Source: G965261775 sp965261775 (lineage in GTDB: Bacteria > Pseudomonadota > Gammaproteobacteria > Eutrophobiales > Eutrophobiaceae). From it: a DNA stretch of 64,000 nt. Of the stretch, positions 62,996 to 64,000 are shown piece by piece. How positions within the stretch are numbered: position 1 is the first letter of the stretch; the number at the start of each line of letters is the position of its first letter. Below the pieces are notes generated by a model. It searched no databases. It was not told where the DNA came from and worked only from the letters and a program-made list of their open reading frames with translations. The stretch is from NCBI GenBank assembly GCA_965261775.1, contig OZ253477.1:806001-870000 (forward strand), written 5' to 3'. The position numbers and the translations under genes are program-made.

Positions 62996-63625
62996 ATGGC
63001 ACTGTTTGAGTTGAAAAATATCGGCTGTTTCCGTCGGGATAAGCTTTTATTCCGACAGATTAATTTCCGCCTGCGCGACGGTGAATTGATGCAAATCAAC
63101 GGCCTGAACGGCAGCGGAAAAAGCAGTTTGATGCAAATATGCGCCGGGCTTGTCCGTGCCTATGAGGGCGAGGTCTTGTGGAATAATGAACCTATTGCCA
63201 TACGCCGCCGTCTGTTTCAGAGAGACATGCGTTATATCGGTCACGAGAATGGCGTTAAAGAGGCGTTGACGGCGGGTGAAAATATGCGGGTCATACACGC
63301 CTTGTCAGGGAGGGCGGAGGCGGTAGATTACGATCTTATCCTGGAAAAAATCGGTCTGCCCGGGACACAGGATGTATTACTCGGTCAGATGTCGGCTGGT
63401 CAGAAACGCCGTATCGGGCTGACCCGGATAATGTTGTCCCCCGCACGGTTGTGGCTGCTGGACGAACCGTTCAACACGCTTGATCAAGACGGCGCAAAAA
63501 TCGTTGAACGTTTAATCACCAGACATTGTCGTCAGGGAGGCATGACGATTTTTACAAGCCATCAGACGGTCGGCATTGACGACTGTATCGTAAAACACAT
63601 TTGTCTGGATAATACCAGTGTCTAA
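62996..63625 (+). CDS. ccmA: Heme exporter ATP-binding protein CcmA
   Basis: A 209-residue ABC ATPase. Walker A is NGLNGSGKSSLM (about 34-45), the signature LGQMSAGQKRRIGLTR and Walker B LWLLDEPFNTLD follow, and the H-loop is TSHQTV. The short length and MSAGQKRR motif are CcmA hallmarks. It drives release of heme-CcmE in cytochrome c maturation with CcmB/CcmC. It leads the ccm operon and overlaps ccmB by 8 bp. Confidence 0.95.
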   Translation: MALFELKNIGCFRRDKLLFRQINFRLRDGELMQINGLNGSGKSSLMQICAGLVRAYEGEVLWNNEPIAIRRRLFQRDMRYIGHENGVKEALTAGENMRVIHALSGRAEAVDYDLILEKIGLPGTQDVLLGQMSAGQKRRIGLTRIMLSPARLWLLDEPFNTLDQDGAKIVERLITRHCRQGGMTIFTSHQTVGIDDCIVKHICLDNTSV

Positions 63626-64000
63626 ATATATTTGGATAAGTATTGTTATACTGTTGCGCGATTTGAAGCTCGCCTTTCACAACAAGGCAGAATTATTAAA
63701 CCCCTTATTGTTTTTTATCATGGTGATCGTATTGTTTCCGTTATCCTTCGGTTCTGACAAAGCCTTGTTGAAACAACTGACAGCGGGGATCATCTGGCTG
63801 GCGGCTTTACTGTCGTCGGGATTGTCGCTGGAAACCCTGTTCCGTTCGGACTTTGAAGACGGTTCTATTGAGCAATTCACACTGAGTTCCTGTCCGCTGA
63901 CCCTGCTGGTCATCGTCAAGGTGCTCGCGCACTGGCTAAGTTTCGGCGTACCGCTAATTCTGACAGCCGTACTGAGTGGTCTGGTATTATCATTGCCAGA
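63618..64000 (+). CDS. ccmB: Heme exporter membrane protein CcmB, 3' truncated by window
   Basis: The frame starts at GTG 63618 inside ccmA and stays open to the window end, about 127 residues. It reads ISIVILLRDLKLAF, NPLLFFIMVIVLFPLSFG and then GIIWLAALLSSGLSLETLF, RSDFEDGSIEQ, the conserved CcmB start and cytoplasmic loop, with the first hydrophobic spans following. The overlap with ccmA implies coupled translation. Confidence 0.93.
   Translation, partial: MSKYIWISIVILLRDLKLAFHNKAELLNPLLFFIMVIVLFPLSFGSDKALLKQLTAGIIWLAALLSSGLSLETLFRSDFEDGSIEQFTLSSCPLTLLVIVKVLAHWLSFGVPLILTAVLSGLVLSLP

Overview
The window looks like a chromosomal segment of a gammaproteobacterium with C1 (methylotrophic) metabolism. 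The evidence for a gammaproteobacterium is the purM / DUF2066 / PerM / Hda neighbourhood, the murJ-ribF-ileS-lspA-ispH and rplU-rpmA-obgE-proB clusters, and a fimT-pilV-pilW-pilX-pilY1-pilY2-pilE minor pilin cluster. The evidence for methylotrophy is a divergent fchA / mtdA pair whose products closely resemble the Methylobacterium proteins as I remember them. A flippase-like HpnL-type membrane protein next to ispB would fit a hopanoid maker. The species cannot be named from the sequence alone. I see no insertion sequence, prophage, CRISPR array or rRNA.

Layout. 1-1834: end of a branched-chain amino acid ABC transporter (livM end, livG, livF), then tRNA-Arg(UCG). 2012-4442 (minus): suhB, a UDP-glucuronate decarboxylase-like gene and a family 2 glycosyltransferase. 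4764-8706: purM (minus, without purN) divergent from a DUF2066 protein, PerM-type transporter and hda. 8712-14126: WrbA-like flavoprotein, ArsC-like reductase, YihY, PncC/CinA-C, a degraded fragment resembling the end of a restriction enzyme, SCO1, a PCuAC copper chaperone and psd. 14389-29053 (minus): a complete 14-gene nuoA-N operon for respiratory complex I, with nuoC and nuoD separate.

29593-33200 (plus) is a visibly GC-richer three-gene cassette: an ELM1-family putative glycosyltransferase, a 2OG-Fe(II) oxygenase, and a 638-residue protein of a family I do not recognise. It ends in a strong hairpin and looks like an acquired surface-modification module. 33495-35237 holds the divergent fchA and mtdA genes of tetrahydrofolate C1 transfer, followed by a TonB-dependent receptor with an unusual acidic, cysteine-containing insert (35417-37879). 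tRNA-Thr(CGU), a Fur/Irr-like repressor and thiO follow.

40139-47405 (plus) is the type IV pilus minor pilin / PilY1 cluster. pilW carries one frameshift and pilY1 three, two of them fixable by one base in short homopolymers, while the large genes around are intact. This is decay, phase variation or local sequencing error. 47435-58893 contains a DUF4124 protein, an exported glutaredoxin-like protein and then housekeeping genes (ispH, lspA, ileS, ribF, murJ, rpsT, proB, obgE, rpmA, rplU). 59066-64000 holds ispB, tRNA-Pro(CGG), the HpnL-like protein, a 52-bp tandem duplication, an Sfp-type phosphopantetheinyl transferase, ccmA and the start of ccmB at the window edge.
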